A DNA stretch of 64,000 nt, from contig NC_092463.1 of NCBI RefSeq assembly GCF_047495875.1, positions 14,938,724 to 15,002,723 on the forward strand, read 5' to 3'. This DNA is from Pithys albifrons albifrons (taxonomy: Eukaryota > Chordata > Aves > Passeriformes > Thamnophilidae). Of this stretch, positions 11,801 through 24,562 are shown one piece after another (positions within the stretch are counted from its first letter, which is position 1; the number at the start of each line of letters is the position of its first letter). A program made the translations under genes and the position numbers. The notes below the pieces were generated by a model. It was given only the letters and a program-made list of their open reading frames with translations, was not told the origin of the DNA and did not search any database.

Positions 11801-14769
11801 CTGTACTCCATCACAACTACAAGATTCAGTGCTTAACACACTAGCATTGTGAGATTAATTTAATATCCATTGTAGGAGTCTGATACCACGTGAAATGGCA
11901 GGTCTGATGGTATCAAACAGTACAATGTGCCTCTCAATTGGCAGACAATACCCTGAGCCCAGAGAATAGCCAAGGTAACCTGTACTCAGTGATAAAGAAA
12001 TAAAATGCTTGTGATTTTATCAAGAGTAGCTTGTGTAGCTAGATTATATTTCTTTGTTAAAGAAAGAATTTCCTGCTTTAGAAAAAAACCCTTTCCTGAA
12101 AACCAGATAGAGCAAAACTATTGCAAATACCAGGCCAAAACCAGATAAGCTGGAGAAGAAAAAGGTGTTGGAGGAGTTGTCACTAGGTGGGTTCTCAGTA
12201 CTGGTCTCAAGGTTCAAGTAGTTAAGTAGTTATAGGCTGAATCTCAGTATGAAAGACAGGAGAGCACCAATGTGATGTGCCAGCGACATAAATTGCTTGA
12301 TATCTTAGTTACAGAGAACAATGAGAATACTCTACAGAAAGAAATGGATAATATTAGTAGAGCATAGAGATGGAATAATAAGAGGAAAAAACTGTAAATC
12401 CTGAAGTATATTCATTCCCCTAGAAAATGGAGTAACTGATGCTCCTTTATTCACTTGCTGCAGTGGAGGCACAAAAGATCTGTTCAGCAGTGCACAAACT
12501 TCCACTTAAGGCTCCCTCACTGACATGCACGTGGACTTCCTCTAAAGCTTTGCCGCTTGCTGTATTACTCCCACCAGACCTCTTCAGCTCACTTTAACCC
12601 CTCCTTTCTCTTAGCAATGGAAATACTGCTGTTTTCCCTGGGTAGCAACATTAGGTTCTCATGACTAGGTAAAATGTGAAGGTCTAATGGCCAAATAGTA
12701 TTTGTCAGTAGTGGTCCCTTGGAGCATTAAATACTTAATGGAGTGATTTGCCTTTCAGATGAACTGGCTCTGTGCCCTGAAAGCACTTTGCTTCAGCACC
12801 TTGAGAACATTTTGGCAGCCATTTATGAAAAAAACAGAGATTTGCCATCTCCCATGCCTCCAATCACTATAATGTTTATATTGTTTTCAGGTACTTGCAA
12901 TAATGCAGCATTTCCTGCAATTTTTCACCACTGGCTTTCACAAGTATGGTCTTTGAAAGAAGTCCAACTGCCTCCAATAGCAAAGATCAGAAGCTCACAG
13001 AACATGTGCCTGACTGGTTGTTGTCCCAAAGTCTAATATCTATTTCTTTGACAGCTGCTGCTTTCCTCATAACTTATCATAGAGGCAACTGATTATTTTG
13101 CTCTGCTGTGTTTTGCAAAACCATAAAAGATGTTCTAACCTGTCACATTATGTCTGAAAAACACATTTGCAACTACAAAGTCATTCCCACCATCAGTTAG
13201 CAATGTTTCAGTCACTACTGCTGTTTCTGTTGCTGAGGCACATACCGATGGTTCTGCAAGCAGAGGAGCCCTTAGCAGAGAAGGCATCACAGGCAGAATC
13301 TGTTCCCCCCCTATAAATTAGTAATAATACCTTGTGTTCTTTTAATGTCTTTCACCAGAGGAACATACAGACTACTTCACTGAGTAATGGTGGAGTTTTC
13401 AAACAGCGCATTGGAATCCGACATAGAAAGTATGGTTAACTATATAATATTTAAGTGAAATTAGAGTTTTAACTTCAAACAGGTGGAATTCAGAGGAGGT
13501 GGTATTTACTTAGGTTGTTCAAGTTAGCACCTCTAATGTATGGGCTTCTGAAGAAAGTCCTAGCTTAATTTAGAACTTCTGACAACAGCTAAACTATAAA
13601 CTCAGATTTCAACCCCTGATTAACTTTTCTCATGGACCATCTCAGAGAATGATCCTCAGCACCACTGACTTGTGCCATGGAAGGCAATATAAGCATGACA
13701 TGACATTCATTGTCTAAATGGCAGGTTGTCTTTACTAAAAAAGTTGGAAGGGTTTGCGTGTTTGTTTTACATTTCATATTCTTTTAAGAACTGAAAGCAG
13801 AGTGTGGCATTGCAAGCAATGATGAGTTCCCCTCTCAAGGCAAAGCCTAGTCTGTTGCGTGCTTCACTTCTCAAACAATAAATGTCAGAAAGCCATTTTG
13901 CCTTGTCCTTCCTAGGTCAAAGACATCCTGCTACGCTATTTCTTGAGCAGCTGGGACAGTCATTTCTTATTATTTTCACATATTTTCTCCTCATTTAGCC
14001 AGTATGTGAAGCACTTGCAATTGAAAGGAGTTTAGTTTTCAGTGTGGCATGGTTAGAAATCACCATAGTCTGTGTATCATAAAGAAAATTTCAAAACCAG
14101 ATGTACATGCTGGAAATGGTGTGTGTGTAGTAAATTTTGAACTGTATTACAATTATCTTGATAGTAACAGCAGATAAAATTGGCTATACATCCAAATGGA
14201 GTCTGTTTTTATGCTGAAAATGCAGGGGTACTCTAATGACAATGGTTCTTAAGTGGAAACACACCCTATCTCTGTTGGAAGAACTAAGTATTCAAATATG
14301 TGCTGATCAGGATATGATGATTAAACTCTACTAACATAGATGTGGCTTTCAAAGTTCAGGACATGTCTCCAGCTGAGAAGTAGTGTGATTTACAGTGCCC
14401 ATATACAACAGTCAGTGTTTGGATTACAATTTTAATTTTGTCCTTTCATGCTTTGCCAGTGTGTTGAAATTAAACTGTCTATTAATTTATTGTTATCCCT
14501 TTGTTAGCAACAGGAGATGTCAGAGCCTTGCTGAAACATGGTGCAGACAGTTTGCTTTTCACTCTGTATACATAGGCATTGAGCACTGGTGTTCACAAAG
14601 ACCATATGTCTATCTGCACTTTCCAGAATGTCAGGCTCCACAAAAGAATAAAGTATAACAAGTTAGTTAGAGGGACATATTGCTTTAGTACATGCCACAG
14701 CTCCTTCAAAGAACTATCATACATAAAGCTAAGAAAAAGAAAAGGTTTAACATCTTTGTTTTTGACATG
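8881..14769. other. Unique-looking AT-rich sequence, no gene recognised
   Basis: The longest frames here (117 codons minus at 10218-10571, 97 codons plus at 12743-13036) have no recognisable family features. A slightly GC-richer part at 10370-10560 and one at 11700-11780 were examined without finding a known element. Confidence 0.45.
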
Positions 14770-14843
14770 ACAGTGGGATCAAGTGCCCCTAAGCAAGTTT
14801 CCAATGGCAACAAGCTTTGTGATGTGGTTGACACACTGAAGGG

Positions 14844-14903
14844 AAGGAAGGCCACCTAGAGGGAAGGGATGCAATCCAGAGGGAAGTTATGGCATCAAGA
14901 GGG
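14844..14903 (+). repeat. Imperfect 20-bp tandem triplication inside the CR1 fragment
   Basis: Three adjacent 20-bp units end in gaggg: 14844-14863, 14864-14883 and 14884-14903. The middle unit reads aagggatgcaatccagaggg, close to the single copy expected at this point of CR1 ORF2. The first and third units differ from it at several positions, so the duplication is old or the copies have diverged. Two extra 20-bp units add 40 bases, which is not a multiple of three. Confidence 0.75.
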
Positions 14904-15006
14904 ACCTTGACAGAGGTGGGTCAGTGTGAACCTAATGAGGTTCAACACGACCAAGTGTAAGGTCCTGTACTTGGTTAAGGGCAACCCCCAGTATCAATAC
15001 AGACTT

Positions 15007-15031
15007 GGGGGGCGGGGGGGATGGGAGGGGG
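15007..15031 (+). other. G-quadruplex-forming motif
   Basis: Four guanine runs of 6, 7, 3 and 5 bases are separated by loops of one, two and one base (C, AT, A). This satisfies the standard pattern of four runs of at least three guanines with short loops. It lies within the CR1 fragment, where the family has only a shorter GGGGG-ATGAAGGG segment, so the G runs have expanded here. Formation of the structure in vivo is inferred, not shown. Confidence 0.8.
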
Positions 15032-15527
15032 TGAACAGCTCGAGAGCAGACCTGCCAAGAAAGACTTGAGGGCACTGGTGGATGAGAGGATGGACATGAG
15101 CCAACAACACCACTTGCAGCCCAGAAAACCAAACATGTTCTGGGCTACATCAGAAGAGGAGTGACCAGCAGGTCATGGGATGTGATTCTGCCCTTCACTC
15201 TGTTACAGTTGATGGATCATGCTGTCTGGGACCTCACATGCATTACTATACCTGTGCAGGAGCTATTTTTTGAAGGTTGAAGGAGGGGAATTTTTTTCTT
15301 ATTAAAATGACTATCAAGACAGAAAATTTCTGAAGAAAATGATTTTAAAAAAATATTTTTCACAAAATATCTGGGCAATTAAACAGAAAATATTTTAAAG
15401 ATGTCATTTCTGATTTTGAACAAAGGAGAAGATGTACTGACTGCTCACAGCTTAGCACGAGATCCAGATTCACTATTGTTCTCTTCGGTCAACTAAGAGT
15501 TTAATATCTTTACAAAGATGAGTAGTT

Positions 15528-15553
15528 AAAAAACAAAACAAAACAAAACAAAA
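15528..15553 (+). repeat. (AAAAC)n microsatellite
   Basis: About five AAAAC units in a row lie 270 bases after the CR1 fragment. Confidence 0.9.
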
Positions 15554-16060
15554 GAATGAAAGGGCCCATTTCACTAGAGTTTATCCCTCAGGCACTTGCT
15601 TAAGAAGGAGGATGCTTCTTTCAAAATCCCTTATCTGTGCTGCCTGTTCCCAGGAAGATTTATCCTCTGTGTGTTCATTTCTTCTGTGTTTTGTTTTCTA
15701 GCTTTTGTTAAAAATGTCAAGATTCTTTAGTAATTTTTCTCTGAAACAGAAGTTTTGTCCTCTGACCAACTTTGTTAATTTTGAAAAGTGTTCTAAGTTA
15801 ATCATATCACCTTTGAACTTGTGTACCATCACTTTTGCCACTACTGGAGAACAGAAAACACTGTGTAGAATTGCATGCGACAGTTTTCTGCAGCAGGCAG
15901 CAAAGGCTCATGGCAGGATGTCAGGGCAGGAAGAAGTGAAGGGGAAATGAGCCTATGTGAGTTCTGGAAGGGAGCATAATGCTGCTAAGGGAAACAGAGG
16001 AGAAATGCTGCTGCTGGGAAGAAAGGAAGGATGAAGAAGGATAAATGTTGATGTTGGGGT

Positions 16061-16091
16061 GGAAGGAAGGAAAGAAGGGAAAAAGAAGGGG
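16061..16091 (+). repeat. 31-nt uninterrupted polypurine tract (GGAA-rich)
   Basis: The tract begins with repeated GGAA units and contains only A and G for 31 bases. It ends a longer purine-rich region starting near 15925. Such tracts can form triplex DNA; that is inference. Confidence 0.85.
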
Positions 16092-16955
16092 TTGATTTCC
16101 CAGGAGAGAAAAGTTTTCTAAAACAAAAACCAAATAAGGATTCCTATCCGAGTCAGGTATATGCTGAGATTATGAGAGCTTTATCTGGGATTTTCATTTA
16201 GTATGTTAGAAAATTTAAGACAGTTTACACCATGTGTATCTTATTTTATCCAGTTTCAAAATAATTCAAAATCTGAAATTGTTTGATTATTGTATTTAAA
16301 GTCAAACTTCTTTTTGATTTTTTTGAGTTATTTGACATGAGTCCATTTATTTTAAGGCAAGCCTTATTAATATGTTCCATCTATCCCTTTTTTAAAACCA
16401 CAGACAAACATGCAGTGGAAACTACTTAACCTGTCTGTAGTGCTACATGATGCAAAGCATAGCAGGATGAAAGTCCAGCTGTCTCATACTGTATAAACTG
16501 TGGTATGATTTGAATGCCAATTTGTAAACTAAACGTATTGTAGAAGAAAACAAATTGCTGCCTTCTTACATTTCCAAAAAAAACCTGTTTCCAAAATGAT
16601 GCAGGAAACACCTACACAAAACTGACTCCACTTTGTTACTTTTACTTCCTTATACTTCTGGGAAATGCCCCTTTAGCTGAGCTAGCTGACTGGAATTTCT
16701 GAGCAATAAGGTGACTCTTTGAATGAAGAAAAAAAAAAGTTTCTCAGAAGAATGATATAAGCAGAAAGTGAGAGCACACAGTTGTCTTATGTGACATGCC
16801 TGCACATGCTGCTTATAAAAAATGTGCAGGTAATAAATTAAAACTTTTGTGATCAGTATCCCAGCCATTCATGAACTGCACTCATGTCTAATTCAGTATG
16901 ACTACTTCAACCAGGTTGGAACAGTATTGCTTTGAAAATGAACTTGCAAGTCTTC

Positions 16956-16982
16956 GAGGAGAAAAAAGAAAGAAAGAAAGAA
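16956..16982 (+). repeat. (GAAA)n polypurine microsatellite
   Basis: Four to five AAAG units continue a run of 27 purines. Confidence 0.9.
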
Positions 16983-17460
16983 TATAGCTGTTGAGAAGGA
17001 TCTTAAGTCTTAAACTGGTGCCCTTGTTCTTGTAAATGGCTATTCCAAATTCTCTGTCTTATCTCAGTTTGCTATTTGCTGTAAATCTCTACAAAGATTG
17101 AAGGATTATAAGCAAATAACTGCTTTTGCTTTTTTATCTGTCCATGAGGGATAGTCCCAGAGCCTCAGAAACTGGAAATTTTGGCATTTACTGGAACAAA
17201 AATTTTAAAAAAATTTTTTTTTGCCCAGGTAAAGAAAAATAAATAAAGAAACAGAGCTGCCTTGATCTTAGTGGATGGACACATCAGAAACTTCTGATGA
17301 AAATATTTGTTGTTTTGTAAAATGTAAAAAAATACGGGAGGAAAAAGTGACAGCTTCATGTAGGATGGTCCCCTAGTAACGGGTAGGACAGAGCTGCATG
17401 GATAACATTATTGTGCAAAGGGACATATATTTTACCTCTCTGACATGGTGTTAGTAAATC

Positions 17461-17544
17461 CATATATGTGTATATCTATATAGGTGTGTATATATGTATG
17501 TGTTTATATATGCATCTCTGTGTGTTAGAGAGAGAGGAGAGAGA
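17461..17544 (+). repeat. Compound TA/TG then GA microsatellite
   Basis: The stretch is mostly alternating pyrimidine-purine dinucleotides (catatatgtgtata, tgtgtatatatgtatgtg, tatatatgcat) and then changes to AGAGAGAG-GAGAGAG at 17527-17544. The mixture of TA, TG and GA units marks a compound, partly decayed microsatellite. Confidence 0.8.
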
Positions 17545-20500
17545 ATTTCCACAAAGCAATTATTTCCTGGTCACCTTTAATGCCTCAAACCATTCGCTTG
17601 CCCTTTTGCTGCTTACTTTGGGAGAATGTGGCTTGTGTGAACTCCCAGCACCAGAAGGACCACGCACAGCAAACCTTTCTAGGTGATGCCAAGGAGAATA
17701 GCCATCTGTGAGCTGGTCTTGAGCAGATAAAACAGGATCCTGCACAAGAACGTAAGAGAAAGCACCTCAGTGTCTGGAGGGTTTGTTTTAGATGACTGAG
17801 ATGAAGAAAAAAGAAACAAGAAATTCATGCTTAGCTCAGGTATCACAGATTCAGATGAGGCTGTTAAAATAAATAACCTGATGACACTAGATTGGTTGTA
17901 AGATTCATTAGCTGAAGTTCAGCCTTGGACCTGGACATGTTTTGTGTCCCAGGGCCAAGTTTACCTGTTGTGATAGGTAAGGGAACAGGTATAGCATAAA
18001 TTTCTTTCTAATCTCCTAATTTCGCAGCTAGGAAATCAAGATTTTCACAGGTCTTTCCCTCTGTAGAATGAAGCCAGAAAAAAAGGATGTGTCAATGATA
18101 TGTTTGTTAAGCAGGCTACCAGTGAGCAAATCACTCATTTCTGCTGATGGATCTGTAAGACCTCAACTGCTATACACTGCCATTACTCTTCTGATGCTGA
18201 TTTGGATGGCAGTGGAAGCATTCAGTCCAGCTGAGGCTCTAGCCTGTGTGGTTAGTTGTACCTCTTTTTTATGTCCCTTTGTCTGGTTGATTGCCTGGTG
18301 TGTTGCTTGCTGCAGTTGAGCAGGGAGGACCAGGAGCACTGCTCTGCAGACACTGCCATATACTGTCTGTGTTATACTGATGGCCAGAGGCTTTGGGGAT
18401 AATCCATTGCAAAAATCTTGCAAGCACAGGGACATGCTGTGCCTCAAGGAGCTTGTAATCTAAAGAGAAGCCAAATATAAGACAGAGAGTGTAGAATATA
18501 GCTTATTATTCTGGAGACACAGGTTCACACAGAACTGAGCAAAAACCTAGCAACATGTACAGCAATATTTCTGTCTTTCTTCCCACTTATTTAAGGATCA
18601 GGTCTCACCTTTGAATTATGAAGCCTTAACAGCCACTTTTTGTAAAAATTAAACACCTCCTCTTTACTGGCCTGCCCACTGTCTGAAGGCAGTTCACATC
18701 AGGAAAGTGGCTTGGGTTACTGCTGTGCTCCATCTGTTTGGGTAGAGGAATCACATCACCCTTCTGGAAGGGAACCTGCTATCCTTCTTTCATAACCCAT
18801 GACACTTCAGAGCAGCTGCCCTTCAGTGAGCAAGACAGCTGATAGGGAATCTTACAGCCATAGCAAAGGGACAGACCTTCTCCAGACACTGGGTTGCAGG
18901 TCCCAAAGATTTTACCTGCAGTGTACTCGCTTCTGGCAAAGCAGAAACACTGCAGGACAAAGTGAACCTGTGGCCAGTTCTGCCTCTGGGCATACATGTG
19001 TAAATCCTGTTAATGTTAGAAAGACGTGAACCTCTAATCATAATTCAATCACCTTTTTTTTTTTTTGTGGAGTTTAACTGTAATCTCAGTTAATACGTGG
19101 GAAAAATTGATTTCTGCATATTGACAGCTGCATTCTCTGCAAATTAACCATAGTCTGAAGTGTGCCTTTGCCTGAGACAGTATCACCATTCTGGCACAAC
19201 CTTAGTGCACAAAGCTCATACTAATGAATCTGCAAACCTGGATGATCAGATTTGTTTGCAGTATCACACAAACCAGCCCAACCTTGCTGAATCAAGTTGA
19301 GGAGTTGACATAATATTGCACAGCAGCAAAAGTAACTCAAATCCACCCTTTCAGGGAACATCAAGATTCCTGAAGTATTTTGGTGAAGTTTTTATACAGC
19401 AGCTTTGCCACAATTAATACTTTGGACTTGCTTATCATCAAACTGAAGATACATACTTTCAGCTGTCAATTTTGCTCCTTGTGTTTCTCTGGTCTGTATT
19501 CCATTTGGCCCTGTTCTCCAATACTTAATTCGTTAGGGGGGTGTTGGACCATGACTAGGGTCCCTCAGTCCCAGATCACTAGCTTTACTTCTAAGTAAAT
19601 GAGGTATCACCACTGTGGTGATCACTAGCAGTCACAACTTTATGAAGACAACCTGCAGAGCACGAATTCAGTGCTACTGTGGTGCTCTTGTCCTCTGCTC
19701 TCCCACTGTGGCAGAGCCTATCTCAGGGCTGTCACAGCACTGAAATGCCCTTTACTCTCTCTATTGCTGCTCAGGCCCACACAGCCCAGGAGAGAAGCTG
19801 GTTGAGCCATCTGCCTGCCTCCCCCTGGTTTGTGAGTCAGCACCCAAAGACTGTGCTGTAGGGTGTGATTCTTTACTAGCCTTCCATTCACCCAGAGTCA
19901 CCCAGGTACAGAGGGCTGGCAAAGGACAGCTTTTGTCTCCATTTCAAAGTACCTGTTTCTTTACAGCTGTGCATCAGCCAGGCAGAGGTATAATTTCTCA
20001 GCTCAATGCCTGAAGTATGCTAACTGCAAGGAGCGAAGCCAAACCTTTAGACAGGGCAAGGGAAATTCAGCTGCATGGAACACTTGAAAGGAAGTTTTAA
20101 AAAATCCATGAGCAACTAGAGAACAAGGCTTTTGTGTAATTTTAAAGAGAAGTGGTGGCTTTAGCTAAATGGCTTTTTTTTTTCAGTTTTTTTTTCCCTA
20201 AATATTAACTTTATATTGATTAGCATTGCTAATGAGTTTGGCTGTACTTTTGCTGTTGATTTGGTTACTAAGAGGGAACTTGTTATGAAAGCAAAGCTGT
20301 ATTTGCTGATAAGATTTCCTGATCTTGAAATATGCCTTTTTTTTTTCCCTTTTTTTTCCTTACTGTAATCTTTCTTTGTTTCCATGAAAAACAGACTATC
20401 AAACACTGGCTGTTCTTAAACAATACATTTTAGGGTTCTAATAATGAATATGCTAAAATTCTCCCAAAATCCTTTTGGTTTCTTTCTGAGAAAATGCTTC

Positions 20501-20768
20501 AAATATCACATAGCTATGAGAACTTTTAAAGATGTTTTCTTGTGCAGGGATGAGATGCTAATTTCAGGAAGCTCTCACTCAGTAGGAAAGCCTGTTCTTT
20601 TGCTATATTGTCTGTACAAAATGTTCAGGTAACTCTGAGTAACTCAACTGATCTTGTTCTAGCCTGTACTTATGGGCCCAGTGGAAAACCTGACAAAGAT
20701 TTTCTGGAGCTGTCTATGCTCTGAATATTTCAAGGTCTTTACTAAATTGGGTGTATTTATCTCTTCTG

Positions 20769-20794
20769 TGTTTTCAGTTTTCACACTGAAAACA
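20769..20794 (+). repeat. Inverted repeat with 9-bp perfect arms
   Basis: TGTTTTCAG at 20769-20777 pairs perfectly with CTGAAAACA at 20786-20794 around an 8-base loop. No adjacent U-run or gene suggests a terminator; function unknown. Confidence 0.6.
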
Positions 20795-23700
20795 AGACAA
20801 ATATATTTGGAAGTCTATCAATGACACTGAAGAGTTAAGATGCTTCTCTTAATTTTTTCTTGGTGATTGCATGCTCTCAGAGATCAGCTGACAAGATAAA
20901 AACCACATTTACTGATATTACTCGATACGCTGATACTTCAAAACTTAGAAATTCAACTGTAAAAATAGAAGGTCTTTTCTTCTTAGATAACTCTCTTCTA
21001 GCTTCTTGGGAAAGTATGTACAGTTGTTTAAGACATGAGTATACTTGTGTCTTAGGAGATGGCATCTGTAAAATTACATGCAGCATATAAATTAAACATT
21101 CTAATGCCAAACTACTTGAACAATTTCAGCTTTATGGCTATTTATCACTATTATGCTAAGACAGCTGCTTAGGATACTGAGTAATGGAAAATGAATGGCT
21201 AAAAGCATAACACATATTTCAACCTTTGCTCTATTTGTTGTATGGCTCTAATTACAGTCCAGGTTCTAAGATTTTCTTTATTTTTATCTTATAAATAACG
21301 TTCCTACTGCATTTTTTTTATTTGGATATGGATGTTAAAAAGAACCTGATAGTGTGGCTTAAAGGTCATCCAAAACTTTTCTTCTTTATAATGTAAGTAA
21401 AAGCTTTAAAGGTTTAGCCTTTGCTATTCCATCAGTGCAGAGGCAGGTTAGTAGTGTAAGATACACACCCCCATACAGTCTCACATCCTGCCCAACAAAG
21501 TTTACAATCAAAATAACAAACAGAGAGAAAATTATCAGCATGTACAGAAAAGAACTGAAGAATTGTCCCTGGTTTCTCCCTACTATTTTGTAGGTAATTT
21601 CTCAGCTGAAACAAAGCTAACTGCTTGTACTTTCAGTTATTTTTGTGTGATGAAAGAAACTGTGTCCATGGTTTGATTACAGACATGAAATATCTTCTGG
21701 ACAGGAGAAATCCTTACTCTTCAGTAGCCCATACACTGGATAGTAGCTGTGGCAGGTGAAGCACCTCCTGTTTTTGCTATATTGGGTACTATGAAATAGA
21801 GCATTTTTCTGTCAACTCTAGGGCTTAGCAAAACCTGATAAGTTACAAAATTACACTGGAAATAATTATTTTTCTCCTCCACGTTCCTGGAACAATAATG
21901 TCAGCTCTTTTGGCACTCAACCAGAAACATATTAAGAATTCAATTAGTTGTTTCCAAGGACTAACTAACCATACAGATTTTAAATAGTAAGAATTGTTCA
22001 TATGAAAGAAAAGTGGAAAAAACATACCTTGTCTGCAAATTCACTACTAAGCAGATACAAATGAGTGAAGTACAACACGTCTCTGGGAACAGCCAAGCTC
22101 CTTCTGTAGTATGAAAGAGTCTAACTTCTGGTTTTACTGCCCCTCCCTGAACATAGCAGACTCATCCCTCTATTGGTGACATCATATTCCTGGATTTTTC
22201 TCCCATACTGTATTTTAAAAGCCATGTTTATCTACTGTATCCAGACCACTGTATTTTAGTATGGGTGATAAACAACACAAACACAGCTAAAGTACTGATG
22301 TGTCCCAGTATGTATATAAATCAGTCATATGTTTGCACAACAGCTTCTAAAATTGGACATGAGCATGTACACACCAACACACAGTCCTTATCCTAATTTT
22401 GGCAAATGGCATCTGCATTTTTTATTTTATTGGTGTTAGACACAATCAAGAGCTAAACAAGTCAGCTTTCTGGAGGACTTGGATCTTTAAAACAGAAAAC
22501 ATCAGCTATCTGGTTTAGAGTCTTAGATAATTTTTTTCCATGGGAAAAAGTTCACTGTTTGTGTTTCTGCAAGACACTGCTCCTCCTCACTCGAAATTGC
22601 TGACTGCTTGATCTGTTGAGAACTAGCACAGAATCCAAATACCACTTAAAGATTTAAATTGGACAAAAGTTTCTTAAAGTTTATGGATGAAATCTCTGTA
22701 TGAATCAGAATTATAGCCAAAGAGTGGAGCAGAGCCTTTTTCTTCCTGCATTGACTTTTATTCTGGATTTCAGATAATTAACAGATAACTAATTTGATAC
22801 TAAATTGATTTGTTTGTTAGAGGCATAGCTGTTTTTCCTCTAATATTTATGCAACTTAGCTGAAATCTGAAATGGCAAACATGGTTGCAGAATTCCTCAC
22901 AAAGGACACATGTTCATTCAGAGGAGAAGTGAACAGAGAAAAGAACAGTCAATTCTCTTATTTTGCCACAAAATTCTAATTCTGAAATTGAACAATTAAT
23001 GAAAAATTCTGGTCTATACTGTGACCAGTGGTATCTACCAGGGAAAATATTTGGCTTCCACTCTCCATTTGTTCATCATTTACAGTTCTACTATAATACA
23101 CTCACTTGGTGTGTTTTCCAGCAGAAATCACTGCTTTGCTTTTCAGTAACTTTCCTTTTCTTTCTCTGAATCTGTCATAATAATTGCTCAGAACAGTTTC
23201 TTTCTTTATTGTGACTAGTTGACTCATGCTCTACTATCAGGAATACCATCCTCTGCTCTGTCCCTGACTTTCCCTGCACCAGTTTCAGCTTGATCGTGCA
23301 ATCTTTTTACTCACAATCTCAAAGATCTTCATTCCGCATTTTTCTTGCAGTTCCTTTTTTTTTAACTCCTTCTGTACCTGAATAAATATTTTAGGACTAT
23401 CTCTAGATTTGGCTTTTTCTGTTGGTCATGGATTTAGTATTAAAAATTAGTACAATTTTGCAAAATTCTCCTTTGATTTTAAGACATATTTTATATGTTC
23501 ATGGGAGGGACTCTGCTGGTTCATTTGTAATGATGTAAGAAACCCCAGCTATAGCCAGGTCTACTCAGCTGCACCTGAGGAATACAGATAACTTCTGGAA
23601 GAGCAGGTGAGGAAGCATGCTACATCCTTTTCAGGAGGCTGAGAAAGGTATTGCCAGAAGCCAGTCTGCTATGGAGACTTGCTGAATGGCAAAATAAATG

Positions 23701-24361
23701 CATGCAGTCACCTTAAGAGCTTTAGAGAGGAAAAACTCTGCAAAGCAGGAAACATTCAGGGATGTGAGGGAGATGGCAAACACATGAACCCGCTTCATGC
23801 GCGGTTCAGTTACTTGACCATTTGTAGTATTTCAGTCAATATTCTCTTCAAATTAAAGCATCAAGGAGACAAAATATGGGATCTTCATCATCTTTCCATA
23901 AAGTTGGGAAATTTTAGACTCAAGTGAATTAGAGAAATTTACCCTTCTATCCACCCCTAGTTTTCTGTTTTGGAAAAAACTATTGTCTTGACAGATGCAA
24001 GATGCCACTGCTGAAAGACATTACCTGTAACTGTGAAAAGTTCCATAGAACCATAGAATATCCTGATTTGGAAGAGACCCACAAGGATCATCAAGTCCAA
24101 CTCCTGGCCGTGTGCAGGGCACCTCAAGAGTCACACCATATGCCTGAGAGTATCATCCAAACACTTGTTGAACTCTGGCAGGCTTGAGACTGTGACTACT
24201 TTCTTGTGGAGCCTGTTCCAGTGCTCAAACCACCCTCTGGGTAAAAAACCTTACCCTGATATCCCACCCAAACTTCCCCTGATTCAGCTCCTTGCCATTT
24301 GCACAAGTCTTGTCACTGGTCACAAGAGTGAAGACATCAGTGCCTGTCCCTACTCTTCCCC

Positions 24362-24562
24362 TCACAGTGAAGTTGTAACTGCAATGAGATCTTCACTCAG
24401 TCTCCTCCTCTCTAGGCTGAACAGACCAAGTGACCTCAGCTGCTTCTCCCAAGGCTTCCCCTCAAGGCCCATCACCAACTTCATTGTCCTCCTCTGGACA
24501 CTGTCCAATAGCTTAATATCTTTCCTATATTGTGGTGCCCAAAAACTGCACACAATATTCAA
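24362..24562 (-). pseudogene. CR1 reverse transcriptase C-terminal fragment
   Basis: This open frame of 66 codons continues the CR1 ORF2 after a frameshift near 24560-24600. It carries the conserved CR1 C-terminal sequence pattern: SFWAPQYRKDI, then a VQRR segment, a GLEGKPW segment and LGLFSLERRRL. These match, block for block, the better preserved copy at 37.36-37.82 kb, which shows both are the same domain from related elements. The frame ends before the family's normal C terminus, so it is a remnant. Confidence 0.85.

Larger units (their letters stand above)
14770..15254 (+). mobile_element. Diverged CR1 LINE fragment (reverse transcriptase region)
   Basis: The plus strand follows the CR1 ORF2 nucleotide pattern from just before the FADD box to past the [14 protein letters not shown] region. 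Recognisable landmarks are 'agcaagtttccaatggcaa' (a decayed FADDTKL), 'atgaggttcaacac-accaagtg-aaggtcctg', 'cccagtatcaatac', and 'acttgagggcactggtggatga'. These are followed by 'gccagaaaaccaaacatgttctgggct'-type sequence and 'gtgaccagcaggtc'. Both ends are lost; the match fades at about 15250. The reading frame is destroyed by many substitutions and by a local 20-bp triplication and G-tract expansion (listed separately). Confidence 0.85.
15255..24044. other. Unique-looking AT-rich sequence with scattered simple repeats
   Basis: No host exon or dispersed repeat was recognised in this 8.8-kb stretch. It holds the microsatellites and the polypurine tract listed separately, T-rich tracts at 20171-20198 and 20338-20360, and a GC-richer part at about 19640-19960. 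An 83-codon plus-strand frame at 18068-18319 has two hydrophobic segments but no recognised family. Confidence 0.45.

Noticed and set aside
12743..13036. 97-codon frame preceded by 'ttgcctttcag', like a splice acceptor
   Set aside because: The acceptor-like sequence is common by chance, the translated sequence matches nothing I know, and no donor site with a partner exon was found.
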